64,000 bases of DNA from Charina bottae (lineage: Eukaryota; Chordata; Lepidosauria; Squamata; Charinaidae). A program made the translations under genes and the position numbers. The number at the start of each line of letters is the position of its first letter. The first letter of the stretch is position 1. Below are positions 11,989-24,277 of this stretch, one piece after another. The stretch lies in assembly GCA_023362775.1 (NCBI GenBank), contig JALMGJ010000008.1:22733001-22797000 (forward strand), in the 5' to 3' direction. Below the pieces are notes generated by a model. The model saw nothing but the letters and a program-made list of their open reading frames with translations, was not told where the DNA came from and did no database searches.

Positions 11989-12962
11989 AAAACCTGAGTC
12001 CACAATAAAAGACAAAGCAAGGAGCATTTGTCATTGTAGAGAAGACTATGGGGATACATTCAGAGAGGGCTTCCATTTAAGTGTTCTTTCCCTAGAGACC
12101 ATTCATAGTATGAAGCAGGCTAGAGTATGATTTCTGACAAATTGAAGCCCATTGTTCTAGAGAATATTGTAGCATAGGGATGGCACTAGATAAAACCCTT
12201 AGGCTCTTTGTAATCTAAAACAGACTTTCTCATCTTAGAACAACATACTCTTAAATAATTAGATAAGGGAAACGTGTTTCAGAGCAGTTTGCTGGTCTTC
12301 TTCAGGAAATTTGGTAAATTTTAAAGCAAATATAAAGGATTATTTGATGCACAGTTTGAAATGGTTGCCTTAGTGATATTTTTTAAATACACGTGCAAAG
12401 ATTCCTACACATACCAGCGAACAATGCAATTAAAAATCCTTCTCTGATACCATACTTATTTCTTAGTATAATACACACAGGTCACATCAAAGCAAAAACA
12501 TTAAATGTAGAGTAAGGTAATATGTGATTAAAATTTAAAAATTAAATAAATAATATTGTGTGATCATAACATTAGGCTTTTCAGGAATTTCTGAAAAATC
12601 TGCAAAGCGTTGGTCAATGTGCCTTTTCAAGAAATTTGAAGATTAATCATCTTTTATATTTAAATACTTCAAAATGCAGATATGTCCCCCACAAAAATCA
12701 TATCATGAACTTAAATACCACATGTGCTTTAAGTCTCATATTTGGTAACAATTGAAATGTTAAATTTAACTATGCTGAAAGCAGTGCTGACTTATATAAT
12801 AAACATTATAAAAACTAATAAGAGCTCACATTTCACAGTTACAGTATATACCCCTGCCAAAACCCAGACTACTAAAAAAAGCTGATACATGAGCTAATCA
12901 TAATTCCACCATAATTATTGGCCACAAGATCTATTATCCATTTGTCTTGTACATGTAATAGG
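11989..12962. other. Unannotated spacer
   Basis: AT-rich; no gene or repeat recognised. Confidence 0.5.
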
Positions 12963-12970
12963 ATCTAGAT

Positions 12971-13164
12971 CAGGGGGTCCCAAACTCTTCAGCTCATGAA
13001 CCTCTTCGTGAAGTTTCAGATTGTTCATCAACCCCCAAACATTTATTATATGAAAATAATTTAATAAATACTACTTTAACTAATAGTAATACAAATAACA
13101 ACAATAACAATGGATAGTCCCATCAACCCTTAGGGGCTGATACTTTCCACTTTGGGGAATCCTG
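12971..13164. mobile_element. hAT-type MITE
   Basis: A 194-bp element with terminal inverted repeats CAGGGGGTCCCAAACT and, from the right, CAGGATTCCCCAAAGT. It is flanked by the 8-bp TSD ATCTAGAT at 12963-12970 and 13165-13172. The TIR text resembles Charlie-type hAT elements. The interior is AT-rich and non-coding. Confidence 0.85.
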
Positions 13165-13348
13165 ATCTAGATCATATACAATTCTTCTTCTTTAATATTA
13201 TTTCAATTTCTCACCAAACTTTTTGAATCATGGCATCTGTAATTGGGGAGAGTAATTAATATAGGTTTAGCTCAGAATTGACCAAAGATATCTTATCCTG
13301 GGACAATATTTTGGTTTAATCAAGTTGAAGTTGCATTACTCTGGACAG

Positions 13349-13480
13349 AGAAATAGTACTAAAAGCCCATCCCTAACATTCTTATATTCTGTGTCCATTC
13401 ATAGCTATACATGCAAAAAAATATTTCAAACTGCACACAGAATATGAGAATGTTAGGGATGGGCTTTTAGTACTATTTCT
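13349..13480. repeat. Long hairpin (45-bp inverted repeat)
   Basis: Arms 13349-13393 and 13436-13480 pair with one mismatch (T/C) around a 42-nt loop. No TSD or family match is evident. It could be a foldback remnant or one end of an inverted element like the PLEs in this window. Confidence 0.85.
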
Positions 13481-13988
13481 GTGTTAGGTTTCTTTTTTCC
13501 CCCCAGCTTTTATATGAAACGAGCCATTGTGATTCTCTTCTATTGGAAGACTAAGCATATAGTGTGGTGAGCATATAAACTGACCACCAGCTCTGAAACC
13601 ACTCCCTTAAAGGCTTTCACCAAGGTACACATGCACAGCTCCTATAACCAGCATAGTCTGATGTCCCTACACAGCTTTAGACATCAGCGTGTTCAGCACC
13701 AAATTACAGAAATAGAATTGTACTCTAAGTTTTCTGGAACGTTTTTTCAAAGCTCCCGGTTGGGAATACTGCCTTTTCAAGATCCCTAATTGCAGAAGCT
13801 CCTGCATTTAGCCAAACACATTTACAAATCCTCTTTTAAATCTTTCTGCTGAAGGTTCAGTTTGAACAGCTCATTGGCAGGCAGGGATGTTGAAGTACAT
13901 GGAGGTGAAATGAGACTTTTGAATGTGCCCTTATTTACAATCCAGTTTCATCACATCCACACAAATATAGAATCCTACATAGAACTGT

Positions 13989-13990
<2 letters not shown>

Positions 13991-14022
<32 letters not shown>
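13991..14022 (+). repeat. (GT)n microsatellite
   Basis: A pure dinucleotide run of 16 units, directly followed by the L1 relic. Confidence 0.97.
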
Positions 14023-14025
<3 letters not shown>

Positions 14026-14595
14026 CACAAAACAAGGAAAAGAATACATAGAAGAAGTAATAACAATAGATCAGTGGGAAGATTTAGGGAAAAAATCAAC
14101 AAAATTTGCCCATGCTGCAATCTGGTGGAAATTGGTACAAAATGTTTTACAGATGGTATATAACTCCATCAACAATTAAATCATAAAAAAATAAATATTT
14201 GAAACGCCACAACAAAGAAGGAATATTTTGTCATATGTGGTGATTATGTAAAAAGCTCAAAGTACTAGAAAGGAATACATGTTCAGAAAATTCTGAAAAT
14301 AAAACCACAGGATTTTTATTAAGTATAATCCCAGAGAACAGAAATGAAAGGTATAACAATGTATTAAAATATATGCTGACAATGGCAAGAATCAGTCTGC
14401 AAAACATTGGAAAAGAGAAACCTTGCCATCAATACAGGATTCGGAGACTAAAATGGAAGAATATGCAGCAATGGAAAAACTGATGGTATACATTCATAGA
14501 AGTCTATCCAAATTCAAGCAGGAATGGTTCCCTTATATGACATAGCAAGGCAAGCCAAGACACTTAGAATATGGTTTTTGAAGAAAAAGAAAAAC
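14023..14595 (+). pseudogene. Degenerate L1 ORF2 C-terminal relic
   Basis: Read in shifting plus frames, the sequence gives an ITIDQWEDLGKKSTKFA block, then a WWKLVQNVLQMVY block and a YMLTMARISLQNIGKEK block. These follow the order of the C-terminal third of L1 ORF2 (the W-rich pre-terminal region and then the ARxxxAxxWK motif). Stops and frameshifts are frequent. It ends in an (AAT)n array that probably grew from the A-rich tail. Confidence 0.55.
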
Positions 14596-14596
14596 T

Positions 14597-14597
<1 letters not shown>

Positions 14598-14640
<43 letters not shown>
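14598..14640 (+). repeat. (AAT)n microsatellite
   Basis: About 14 units of TAA after the L1 relic. Confidence 0.97.
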
Positions 14641-15039
14641 CCAAACAGAAATGAGTAATAATGTCCAAAGTAAAGCATAAAAATATTCAAGTAGTAATTA
14701 GTGCCTAAGGGTGGGTAGAAGACCCTTCCAGAGGGGCTACCAGAATGCCCTTTTAATAATATTTTTAAAAAAATCTTAATGGCTTGTTTTCCTTTTTCTA
14801 TTTTTTAAAATCTTTTAAGTATGTGTACATACTGTATCTTAGATGTTAAAAAGAACCAGTAGATTTTTAGATTAGTTCCTTTTCAACAAGAAATTTTATT
14901 TTATAAATATTGTATTTAAGTTATATATTGTTCCATTTCGGTAAGAAGCAATTACATGTATTAACTCAACTTTGAAATTTAATATTTTCATATGCTTATA
15001 TTCTCTCTCTATCACATGAGAATTGACTTCTGGCCAAAG

Positions 15040-15260
15040 AAAATTAACTTACAGTCAAAAGACTTACTGTTCAGCATTGGAAGGACAAATATGTGGCTCC
15101 AACTATTCAGTGGTTTGCTGAATTGATTAATATAGTTCAGCTATGGATAACTGTAATAAATCAGGGTTTCAATTTATTGATATACAGTATGTATGACTGT
15201 AAATATACATCTTGTATTTTTTCTTTCTTTTTTTCAGCCTTTTTAAATATAATTTTGTGT
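15040..15260 (+). pseudogene. Possible L1 ORF2 tail relic
   Basis: The plus strand reads TVQHWKDKYVAPTIQWFAEL, then a frame resembling the last part of L1 ORF2. The region is short and decayed, with no boundaries. It could be chance, but the Q-H-W-K...W-E-L spacing resembles the better copies. Confidence 0.3.
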
Positions 15261-16720
15261 ATTCTTTAGAAGTGTAGTTTCAGGGAAACTATTTTGTGCA
15301 TTGTTTGAGGTTTGCAGCTAAACTGTTTTCTTTTTATCAGTAAAAATAGTTCTGCTGGTATGCAACTCAGAAAAAAATAGCATTTTTCCCCCCTGAAAAT
15401 TACTGTTTTCTGTTGTGGGTTAGTTGCAAAACTGTATGTACTCCAGGAACAAAATATGCAGTTGTTATAATCTGTACAGTATTTTGTTACTTATATTCCA
15501 TTAGATTCATTTGCAACACATTAGTAGGAAAATAATGAAATGTTTTGCTCAATCTCAGTAGAAAATGCTAATATTACTCCAATATTCGTGGCACATGAAA
15601 TTTCTAGTATTATTTGCTGTATAAATACAAGTTATTTTCATGGGGGGGGGGAAGAAACACTTTAACAGAAATAAGCTGAAAGATATGATGCTTCCATTTC
15701 TTGTGCTTTCTTGGTACTTGTTAAGGTAAATGAAAGCACTGATATTGTATGTTCATGTACTCAATCTTCTCCCTCTTGCTCTTCTTTTTTTAACTATCCT
15801 TTATTCTTCAAAGAAATACTTTCTAAATGAACCATTGTCATCAGCTTTAACCATCATTAGCACTTTGCATAATTCTGAGTTTTCAACAAGCAATAGGGAA
15901 ATGGCAATTCTGTGTGGTTAACTGTGATTCAAGCCCAAGAAACAGCTCATACCTCCATCCAATACACTAGGAATGGAGAACCCCAGGGTTCTGGGTTTCT
16001 TGCATCCCCCCTGCTCCCCCCAATAATTCTGAGTTGCTGACAAACTATAATAGTTAATGTAGCACAACACACTGCAAATAATGCTATTAACTAATAGCAG
16101 ACAAAGAAATTTTCCTGATTTTATTTTTACCAGTTCTCAACCTGATGAAAAAGACTTTGCTTTAGAATCTTTTTCAAAAGAAAATATAATTTTAGAGAAA
16201 TTCCCATAGGTGAAGTGTGGTGAATAATATGTGTGGGTGTTCTCTCTTTAATTGTGTAAGCATATCTCAGACTTCCTACCATTGGCCCTTTGATTAATGG
16301 TGAAATCCTGTCCTTAAGAAATTGTTAAAGAATTTCTTCCACTGGAGAAATCTCGAGAAATTTTCTATCCAATTTTTCCACAGCAAATTTGGAAGAAAAT
16401 TTCAGAAGGCCATTTCTGTCCAGCTCGAATGTTAATTATGTTTTATGGATTTCATTTTAAATTGGTTTTAATTTTGTATATTATGTTTAGTTTTTCTCTC
16501 AATACTTTCCTCAGTGCTACCTTTGGCATGCCACTCAAAGACCAAGGGCGTGGCCATCTAACATAAAAAAGAGCATTATTTGCAACTTATTCTCCAAGAG
16601 GTCATCCTTATGCAGCCAAATTAGTATTATGTGCACGAGTGGAAAGTATGAAAGGGTTTCTGGTTATCTTGAACTCAAGAACAAGAAAAACTTTAGGAAA
16701 AAAAGCACAAATAGAAAGAA
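15261..16720. other. Unannotated AT-rich spacer
   Basis: No gene or family-level repeat recognised; contains short G/C homopolymers near 15642 and 16005. Confidence 0.5.
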
Positions 16721-16752
16721 ACAAAACAAAACAAAACAAAACAAAACAAAAC
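16721..16752 (+). repeat. (ACAAA)n array
   Basis: Six pentanucleotide units. Confidence 0.95.
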
Positions 16753-16938
16753 AGGTCAATGAATATTAAGTGTGCAAGAAAATAACACTCATGGGCAGAG
16801 AAGAATAGAATATCCTGGAAGAGAACATGTGACTTTCTTCAGTCTTAAAGAGAAGTCTATTAGATTGAAACAAAGGTCTCACTTGTCTATAATTCTGGGG
16901 TAGGTTTAGTCCCCCAGTGAGAGCTTGAAATTCTGGTT

Positions 16939-17035
16939 GTTGTTGTTGTTTATTCGTTCAGTCGTTTCCGACTCTTGGTGACTTCATGGACCAGTCCACG
17001 CCAGAGCCCTCTGTCGGCCGTCACCATCCCCAATG
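16939..17035 (-). mobile_element. Very short BovB 3' end
   Basis: A 97-bp insertion of the BovB terminus (plus strand GTTTATTCGTTCAGTCGTTT, as at 36735). An exact 12-bp TSD, GAAATTCTGGTT, flanks it at 16927-16938 and 17036-17047. It is an extreme 5' truncation. Confidence 0.9.
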
Positions 17036-17142
17036 GAAATTCTGGTTAGCAGATACAAAAAGGAACAGCAAAGTAGGAATGATTTCATAAGTAACGTTAT
17101 TTAGCAAAGTATTTGCTGGTTGTTGCAATAAGATTTTTTTTC

Positions 17143-17327
17143 TTTAAAAAAATAAAATTTATTTATTTTTATTTATTTAACTTATATGACCGCCCATCTC
17201 CCTCAATGATGAACTGAGATTGACTGGCTCAAGGTCACCCAGCCGGCTTTCATGTCTAAGGCGGGACTAGAACTCACAGATTCATGGTTTCTAGCCCAGT
17301 ACCTTAACCACTAGACCAACCTGGCTC
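17143..17327 (-). mobile_element. tRNA-SINE with L2-like 3' tail
   Basis: On the minus strand the head reads TGGTCTAGTGGTTAAGG (A box) and GAGTTCTAGTCC (B-box-like), then GGGTGACCTTGAGCCAGTCA. The tail GGGAGATGGGCGGTCATATA closely matches the 3' end of the L2 LINE at 30950-30985. The shared tail suggests this SINE is copied by L2 reverse transcriptase. No clear TSD was found. Confidence 0.75.
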
Positions 17328-17670
17328 TTTTTATCAAAACAACAAAAGCAGTATTGGACCATTAGTACGCAAGCTGCATCCTTTTCATATTTACATGAAA
17401 ATGGGGCATGATAGGTCACGATACTGCAGTCATCATTTGCCCCCTTTGAGCCTCCCATGAATGCTTCCATATTGAAATCAAAAAGGATGAGGGGCATTAT
17501 TTAGCTACTGTTGTGAATAAGAGCCATATTGAAATTTGTACATATGGTAAGGCTATGAGATCTATAACACATCAGTCAGAAAAGAATAGTTCCAGGTGTT
17601 CCATTCATACTAATGTACCTTCCCACCCAGCCAGTTTCATGTGAACCTGCTCTTAAGATAAGAAAAAAGC

Positions 17671-18327
17671 TGTGCAAATGAACTTGTAAATGGAAACTGG
17701 AAAGTTTCAAACACTGTAACATATCTTGAAGGAGGAATACTGGGGAATTGTAGACCAAACCCTCATTTTGTGTTTAAAAAGTATATTTATAATTTAGTGG
17801 AATGGTTTAACAAGCCTCACTGTAAAATCAGGATCCATAGCTGCCCTTGAAGTAACAAGGTCCTAACAAGATAAGTGAAAGTGTTAACTAAGTGTTGGCT
17901 ACAGGGAGTGAATTAGACAGCTGGAAATTGCTAGAGGCTACCTCTGGGAACCAATGTTTTTTCAGATAGTGGTTAAGGAAAAATAAATTAGTGGCCAATT
18001 CTAAGGTCCATTGTTCAAGTTAAGGCTTCATTGTGTAGAGAAGAATGATCTCATCCAATCCACCCTTTATTGAATAGTTTAATATACATAAAATTTAACC
18101 TAATTAATAATGGTAATTTTATCAATTGTATTAATAAAATGACCTATAGTTGCTGATTACTTGTATTTGTAATGTAACAAATCATGTTTTGTGGTGCCTA
18201 TCTGTCAATAAATCAATGTATGTTTCAGTGCAATGGTGTCCTTGTTTTTTCTCCAACAATTTGGAAAATAATGTGCAAATGAACTTATAGGTGGAAGCTT
18301 GAGAGTGCAAACATTGCAACATATCTT
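17671..18327 (+). repeat. Pair of ~57-bp direct repeats
   Basis: Positions 17671-17727 and 18272-18327 share TGTGCAAATGAACTT, the order of GGAA and CAAAC blocks, and the end AACATATCTT, with several substitutions. The 544 bp between them hold no recognised gene. Confidence 0.65.
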
Positions 18328-19699
18328 ATCTTACATCTCCCTCTAAGGAAATAAGCAATACCTCAAATTATTTTTCTGGCTTTGCTGATATGAAGATTGC
18401 AATGTTTACTTCTGATTTCTGTGTTTTGGCATTTGAAGTAAGACAATTGCAACTAATAGCATTTTTGTTTTCAAGGACGTATAAATCCATCATTTCCTTT
18501 GTCTCTGAATGTTTGCTGATACCAATTACAGTAATATTTACAAAAGTATTTAATCTACAGTCTGCATCTCAAGGTTGAATTTGAACTGCAGGCCACATAG
18601 CTGTAACATCTGACCTAAATTTTGTACGTTCTTGCTGCTTTCCCATTTCAAGGGTTTTATAACATCTTGCCTGATGAAAAATTCTGGATAATACAAATGT
18701 TTGCACACTCTTTTTTGTCACTTTCTTTGGTCCTGATAAAATTATAGCTCTAGTGTGGATTTTGTTTTTCTGCTGAACCAATATGTCTATGCTTTGTATG
18801 TTATTTTGCTCTAGTAATTATTATGTAGAATAATAATTCTGACCTACATTCACATATATTACAGTAATTTGGAATTCTGTTATATTACTTACCACAATTT
18901 ATATTTCTGCATGTTGTTTTAATGTTTTAATGCATATTTATGAGATTAATTTTTATGGCTCATGTCTGAATAAATATATCTACATTATGACCTATATATT
19001 ATACATATATAACATAACCTATGTGTATAACACATCTAGCACTCTGCTAGATTTAATTCAGTTACTTAAAGATTTATCTGGTTATTCATCTTGAATCTGT
19101 CAAACAATTAAACAATCTTTAATAATACAATATGACAAAGGTAACAAATTAATGTAGATAATTTCAGTATCCTATCTGCAATGTCTGCATGAGCTGCTTA
19201 TGAAGCAAATAATCAGAATTGTTATTTTAGGTCTTCAGAATGGATGGTTTGGAAAAAATATCTCAGAAATGGGAAATGTATGCTGCATTTGTCACCTGAT
19301 TTCCTAACTCCTCTAAATTGTATCCCCAATGTGCTTTGGTGTTTGTGCAAAGTTAATACTATACTCAAGCAAACAGATAAAAAACACTGATTGCAGAAAA
19401 AAAATCCTTTTATAGTAAAACTGACACCCTTATGGATGAGTCTGGCAGCCATGTTAGTCAGAAAAGAACCTCAATTTGAAGTGGGGTATCTAATAACCCC
19501 TTCTGAGACCCCTGTGTTCAGCAATTTTAGTAGCAAAAAGGACCCAAAGATGACTTTTCCAAAAGAAGACTACATCCCCCTCTACTCATCCCATTTGAAT
19601 TACTAATAACTGGGTCTAGCAGGTATAGCAGAAGAATGACTGCATAAGGCAATGGTAAGAACCATGACTTCTTTTTGGGTCCTTTTTATTGTTAGTCAG
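18328..19699. other. Unannotated spacer
   Basis: AT-rich; small open frames at 18390-18578 and 19391-19606 show no family resemblance. Confidence 0.5.
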
Positions 19700-19773
19700 C
19701 CATTAGCTGGCTGGGGAATTCTGGGGGTTGAAGTCCATACATTTTAAAGTTGCCAAAGTTGAGAGACACTGGT
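19695..19773. mobile_element. hAT-like remnant
   Basis: The right end reads, inward on the minus strand, CAGTGTCTCTCAACTTTGG, which has the form of a Charlie-type hAT inverted repeat. The rest (GGGAATTCTGGGGGTTGAAG) is a common squamate MITE interior in my memory. The left inverted repeat is not visible, so this is probably truncated. Confidence 0.45.
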
Positions 19774-19956
19774 CAGAGCAATAGATATATGCTTTTCAAT
19801 TATTCAACCACTCTTCCTTAAAGGACCAGTATCCTATGCATCACCACCCTTCTTTATCCACCACCTTTCTGCTGTCCAAAAACACTGTCTCTATTTTATT
19901 CTGTAGTCTTAAATCAATGTTGTCTATGCAAAAAGGTCCTGCCCCATAGCACATAT

Positions 19957-20000
19957 TTCTCTCTCCCTCTCTCTTTCTCTCTTTCTCTCTTTCTCTCTCC
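19957..20000 (+). repeat. (CT/CTTT)n low-complexity tract
   Basis: Pyrimidine-only tract of mixed CT and CTTT units. Confidence 0.9.
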
Positions 20001-20939
20001 ATGTGTGTCTGTGTGTTCCAAAGTTATGGCTTTCTTTGCTGTGGCCAGAGTCTTTATGTTTTGTTTTGCTCTTTCCTTCTGTAACTGAACACCATGTAAA
20101 GTGAATCATGCATGTCTTGAAACTTCTCCCATTCACTTTCTGAATTCCTGATCTTCATCTCTCTCTCACTGAACTGAATGTGATACTCTGTGAACCCTTT
20201 GTCTTTCTTCATTGAACTGAATGATATGCTGGATTCTCATATATTGGTTTCTGATATTTTTTTATGCTAGTTTCATTTTTTCTTTGTGATACATTCCCCA
20301 TTACTCGTCAACTGCTTATTTTACTGTTCTGTATATTATTATTTTAAAATATTTAATGATGTTATGATTGATTAATAATTATAAATTTATTTTTGGTATT
20401 TCTGGAACAAATATGCCTGATAATTACCTACAGTATTAAAGTTTCAACAGAACTGGTGGTGCTACCGTAGACCCAATTTGTAATACATTTATCCAAAAGC
20501 AACCGCAATTTAAAAAAATAACCTTTCAAAATATTTCAGAAGTTTATTTACAGAAGTTCTGTTTCAAGTATATAGCTGGAAAATAAACAACAGGATTTAA
20601 ATGAATCCTTTAAAGAAAAAAATATATTCCCAAACAATTTATTATTTGTAAGTACAGAGGAATGAAAGGAGACCAGATGTTCTGTAAACAAGGGTATACA
20701 TTTAAGAATTGGTGAGGAAAAAGAATACAGACCAGCAAGTAAAGCATTATGCACTGCATGGAACATCTGTTGAGATATAAATCTCTGGGCTTTGTATTGT
20801 TCTGTCTTCAAGTGAAATTAAGGGAGAAATGTGGGAAGCTAATTTAAATGACATCTGCATCAGAAAATTAATATGTCATTATGTGATAATGATTTTATTG
20901 ACAAATTATGATCCAGATTATCCATATTCCTCCCCCAAC
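20001..20939. other. Unannotated spacer
   Basis: No feature recognised. Confidence 0.5.
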
Positions 20940-20958
20940 CTGATGCCCCTCAGATTTA

Positions 20959-21609
20959 TTTATTTTTATACTTTTTATTGAAAGTTTTAACAGCAATAAT
21001 AAGAACTAATACAAACTAAAATAGAACAGAGAAAACAAATAAGGAAAGAGAGAACTAAAAGAAAAAGCTAGAAGTGCAGTAAGAAAAGAAGTAGAAGAAA
21101 GTAGAAAAAGAGAGAAAATATAAAGATATAAAGAAAGATATAAAGATATAAAGATATAAAGAAAGGTATAGAGATATAAAAAAGTGGCTTCCGATATTCT
21201 TCACAGCAGTTATAAGTACAATTATATTTTAACCTCTCTCACTTAAGTTACATCATGACTCTCCTCTTTCCTGTCTAATCTATCCTGTCTAATCATCAAA
21301 ACTATAAATCACAAATTCATTTTTTTTTGTTTTTATGCAAAAAGTCCATAAGGGGTTTCCAGTCACCAATAAATGTAGATATTGTCCTTTCAAAGAAGTC
21401 AGTTTGTCCATCTCAGCAAGTTCGGTAAATTTCACCAACCATTCCTCCATGTTGAGTAATGCCAAATCTTTCCATCTTTGTGCATATAGTAATCTCGCCT
21501 CCATAACCATATAGTGACATAATTTTCCATGGCTTTTTTCTAACGGTTTATCCATCAATCCTAAAAGGAAAAGTTCTGGATTCAATTGAATATTAATCTT
21601 TAAAATCCT
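20959..21609 (-). mobile_element. 5'-truncated L1 LINE
   Basis: It is flanked by a 19-bp direct repeat with one mismatch, CTGATGCCC[C/G]TCAGATTTA, at 20940-20958 and 21610-21628. The 3' A-rich end is at 20959 (minus strand). The open stretch 21585-21289 encodes FLLGLMDKPLEKSHGKL, then ARLLYAQRWKDLALLNMEEW and LVKFTELAEMDKLTSL, ending KNEFVIYSFDD. This is the ORF2 C-terminus and confirms the L1 assignment of the related copies. No catalytic domain is present. Confidence 0.88.
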
Positions 21610-21937
21610 CTGATGCCCGTCAGATTTACCATATTAAGTCTCCCATGATTCTCAGCCATGTTGGACATAAATTATAGGAACTGTTGTCCTTTCAGACAAA
21701 TATTATTCAGACACCAAATTTATTATATAATCTTATATAATCTTCAAACTGTGAAAAAAATGGTGTTAATTTAATTATTCAGATTTCCTCTACTTTTACT
21801 GCAGTCTTAGGACTCTGTCGTATGGCAGTATTAATGGGTATTTTTGTAATCTTTGAATTGGCAGAAAAAATATATACTAACATAAATTGCACAGTCCTTA
21901 TTACTGCCTCACTAATGAGGCTAGAGAGTGCTGCTGG

Positions 21938-22647
21938 TGTTAGAGTTCTTGTGTTGACCTGGCGAATTATTCCTGTACAAAGCACAGCCTTCTCATGGTG
22001 ACGTGAAGTGCAGGTGCAAGATAGCAACGGTCACGTGTGTATTGTTATGACTAGTGCCCACACAAGCACTGGATCTTCCCATGGGAACTAATCCTCCTGA
22101 TTGCCTTCTGTGGGAAGCCTTGCCCAAGCCCCCCCTGAGCAAGGAAGGGGGGAACTCAGTGCGTAGATGCAGCACTGCTAACCAATAGCAGGTCATGCTA
22201 TGTGCTTTAGGCCTAATGCTTTGAGGCCTAGTGTGTGTAACAGCTAACATCCAGCCAATCAGAATGTTAGAAGAACTGAATATACAACCATGCAAAATGG
22301 TGTTCTATGTCTTCTTGATTTCTAGTGTCTTAGCTATGTAGTTCTTCACGTGTTCACTTCCCGTGGACTGGGCAGAGTGAGCTATGCCTGGCTTTGGGTA
22401 TAGGCCATGGCAGGAACTCTGGCCCTGGGATCAATACACGGAACTCTGCTTATAAGTTTGTTTTGTTTTTCCTTTTACAATGCTGTATCCTGTATATTCA
22501 TCTTTTTCATTTTTGCGATAATGTGATTGTATCTGCATTATTGCCTTATGCCTATCAGTAAACACTGTTGGCCCTAACAAGCTGCATTATTGTCTGTTTA
22601 TTCTCAAGCCTCGGTTTTTCCCCTTTAAGCCAGCATATATCCCATCA
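21938..22647 (+). mobile_element. Solo LTR (copy 1)
   Basis: The element begins TGTTAGAGTTCTTGTG and ends CATATATCCCATCA, so it has TG...CA termini. It is flanked by the 5-bp TSD GCTGG at 21933-21937 and 22648-22652. It lacks coding sequence. Its match in reverse orientation at 42920-43594 is full-length and has its own TSD, which fixes the boundaries. A 5-bp TSD fits Ty3/Gypsy or some endogenous retroviruses; the internal region is gone, so I cannot choose. A solo LTR normally arises when the two LTRs of one insertion recombine. Confidence 0.88.
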
Positions 22648-22693
22648 GCTGGTTCTACCCCTTGAGTTTTAATGGGACACAAAGTAAGAAAAA

Positions 22694-22697
22694 CTAT

Positions 22698-22736
<39 letters not shown>

Positions 22737-23455
22737 TTTGATTTTTTATTTATTTATTTAATTCAATTTATCCCTGCCCATCTCCCCGAATAGGGGACTC
22801 TTCATATATTTATATGGCCACCCATCTCATATACTGTACATGGCTCTGGGTGGCTAACAATTCAAACCAAATAAAAACAGGATAAAACTGAAATTTAAAA
22901 AACAACATCAGTAACATAAAATAACTGCCAAGAACATTCACAACACCCACATTCAAATTAACCACGAAACTGGCTCACCCATATAGCCAGGGCCCCAGGC
23001 TAGATGGCAAAACCAAGTTTTTATCCCTTGTGAAAACCGGCAGGGTTGGGGCAAATTTAATCTCAGTGGGGATGATATTTCAGAATGGGCACCACAGCAG
23101 AAAAAGCTCTCTTCCTGGGTCTTACTGTATCAAACTCTCTAGTGGACATGACCCAAAGCCTGCCTCTCCTTCTGGATCTAACAGGATGGATAGACACCAA
23201 TGGGGAGATACAGTCCCATAAGTAACCTGGCCCCAAGCCATGAAAGGTTTTAAATGTAACTACCAGCACCTTAATTGCACCCGGAAACATACTGGTAGCC
23301 AATGCAGCTACAGAGATGTCACATGAGCCAAGTGACTGCCACCCATAGCTGCTTGCAACACTGCATTTTGCACCATCTGAAGCTTCTAAACACTCTTGAA
23401 GGACAGCCCCATGTAAAGCGTGTTGCAGAAATCCAATGAGGAGGTGGATTACCCT
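22694..23455 (-). mobile_element. L2-clade LINE, 3' part
   Basis: The 3' end is at the left: a (TTTA)n tail at 22694-22760, then the L2 terminal text in reverse (GCCCATCTCCCC and CTGGGTGGCTAACAATTC). The degraded ORF2 C-terminus follows, with VVTFKTFHGLGPGYL on the minus strand at about 23275-23231. This is homologous to VITFKALHGMGPRYL in the copy at 30240. The remainder to about 23455 matches the further-upstream ORF2 text of that copy. It is 5'-truncated with stops and shifts. Confidence 0.75.
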
Positions 23456-24074
23456 GATTTTGATTAGACTTAGGGCTGGAGAGAAGGTGAGATTTGAGAG
23501 ATGGTAAGACCAGAAGGTTTGGTCATCTATCAGATGATTGTTTTTATCCTGGTGAATTCAAAGAGAGCTTGATTTTAAGATAACACCATTGGACTATTCA
23601 GTGTGATATTCTACAGACATTTTTTACAATACTTATGTCCTTTGTTTCTACTGCCTGTGGCTGATGAGCATAATTTAAATATATCTGGAGTGCCACAGGT
23701 TGACTACCTGGTCTGGGCTCTTAGTTGAAATAAGATTCTATTAAAATCAATCATGCTTAATTAAGCCATGAAGAGCTTGCCATGTAGTTTTCAGCACTGA
23801 ACCAAACAATGAACATACATTGAAATAAATTATAGCACAACTGTACATATATCTACCCAGAGCAAGTGTCTCTGACTTCTAGGAGGTTTATAGGATCGAA
23901 TGCACTGTCTGCATTTCCAGAATAATTCTCTCATACATTCTTTCATATATTCTCTCATCTTCATACATTCTCTCATTCAATCTTTCTAGCATCTTTACCC
24001 CATTTCAAGCTGCTCCTTCATTTATATCATATATGCTTAAGTACACAGTTGTGGGTTTTAAAATAGTTCTTAGT
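23456..24074. other. Unannotated spacer
   Basis: Mostly unique; a short stretch near 23685-23712 (CTGGAGTGCCACAGGTTG) resembles the hAT-like remnant at 60505-60641. Confidence 0.45.
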
Positions 24075-24087
24075 ATGTTTCCATCCT

Positions 24088-24277
24088 GCTAGGGAAAGTG
24101 GAAGGCAAAAGGAAGAGGGGCCGACCAAGGGCAAGATGGATGGATGATATTCTGGAGGTGATGGACTCGACTGTGGGGGAGCTGGGGATGGCGACGGCCA
24201 ACAGGAAGCTCTGGCGTGGGCTGGTCCATGAAGTAACGAAGAGTCGGAAGTGACTGAATGAATAAACAACAAACAAC
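24088..24277 (+). mobile_element. BovB 3' end
   Basis: A 190-bp, 5'-truncated BovB flanked by ATGTTTCCATCCT at 24075-24087 and 24278-24290. It carries the end of the coding region (GRPRARWMDDILEVM in the frame from about 24118) and the terminus GAATGAATAAACAACAAAC. Confidence 0.92.
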
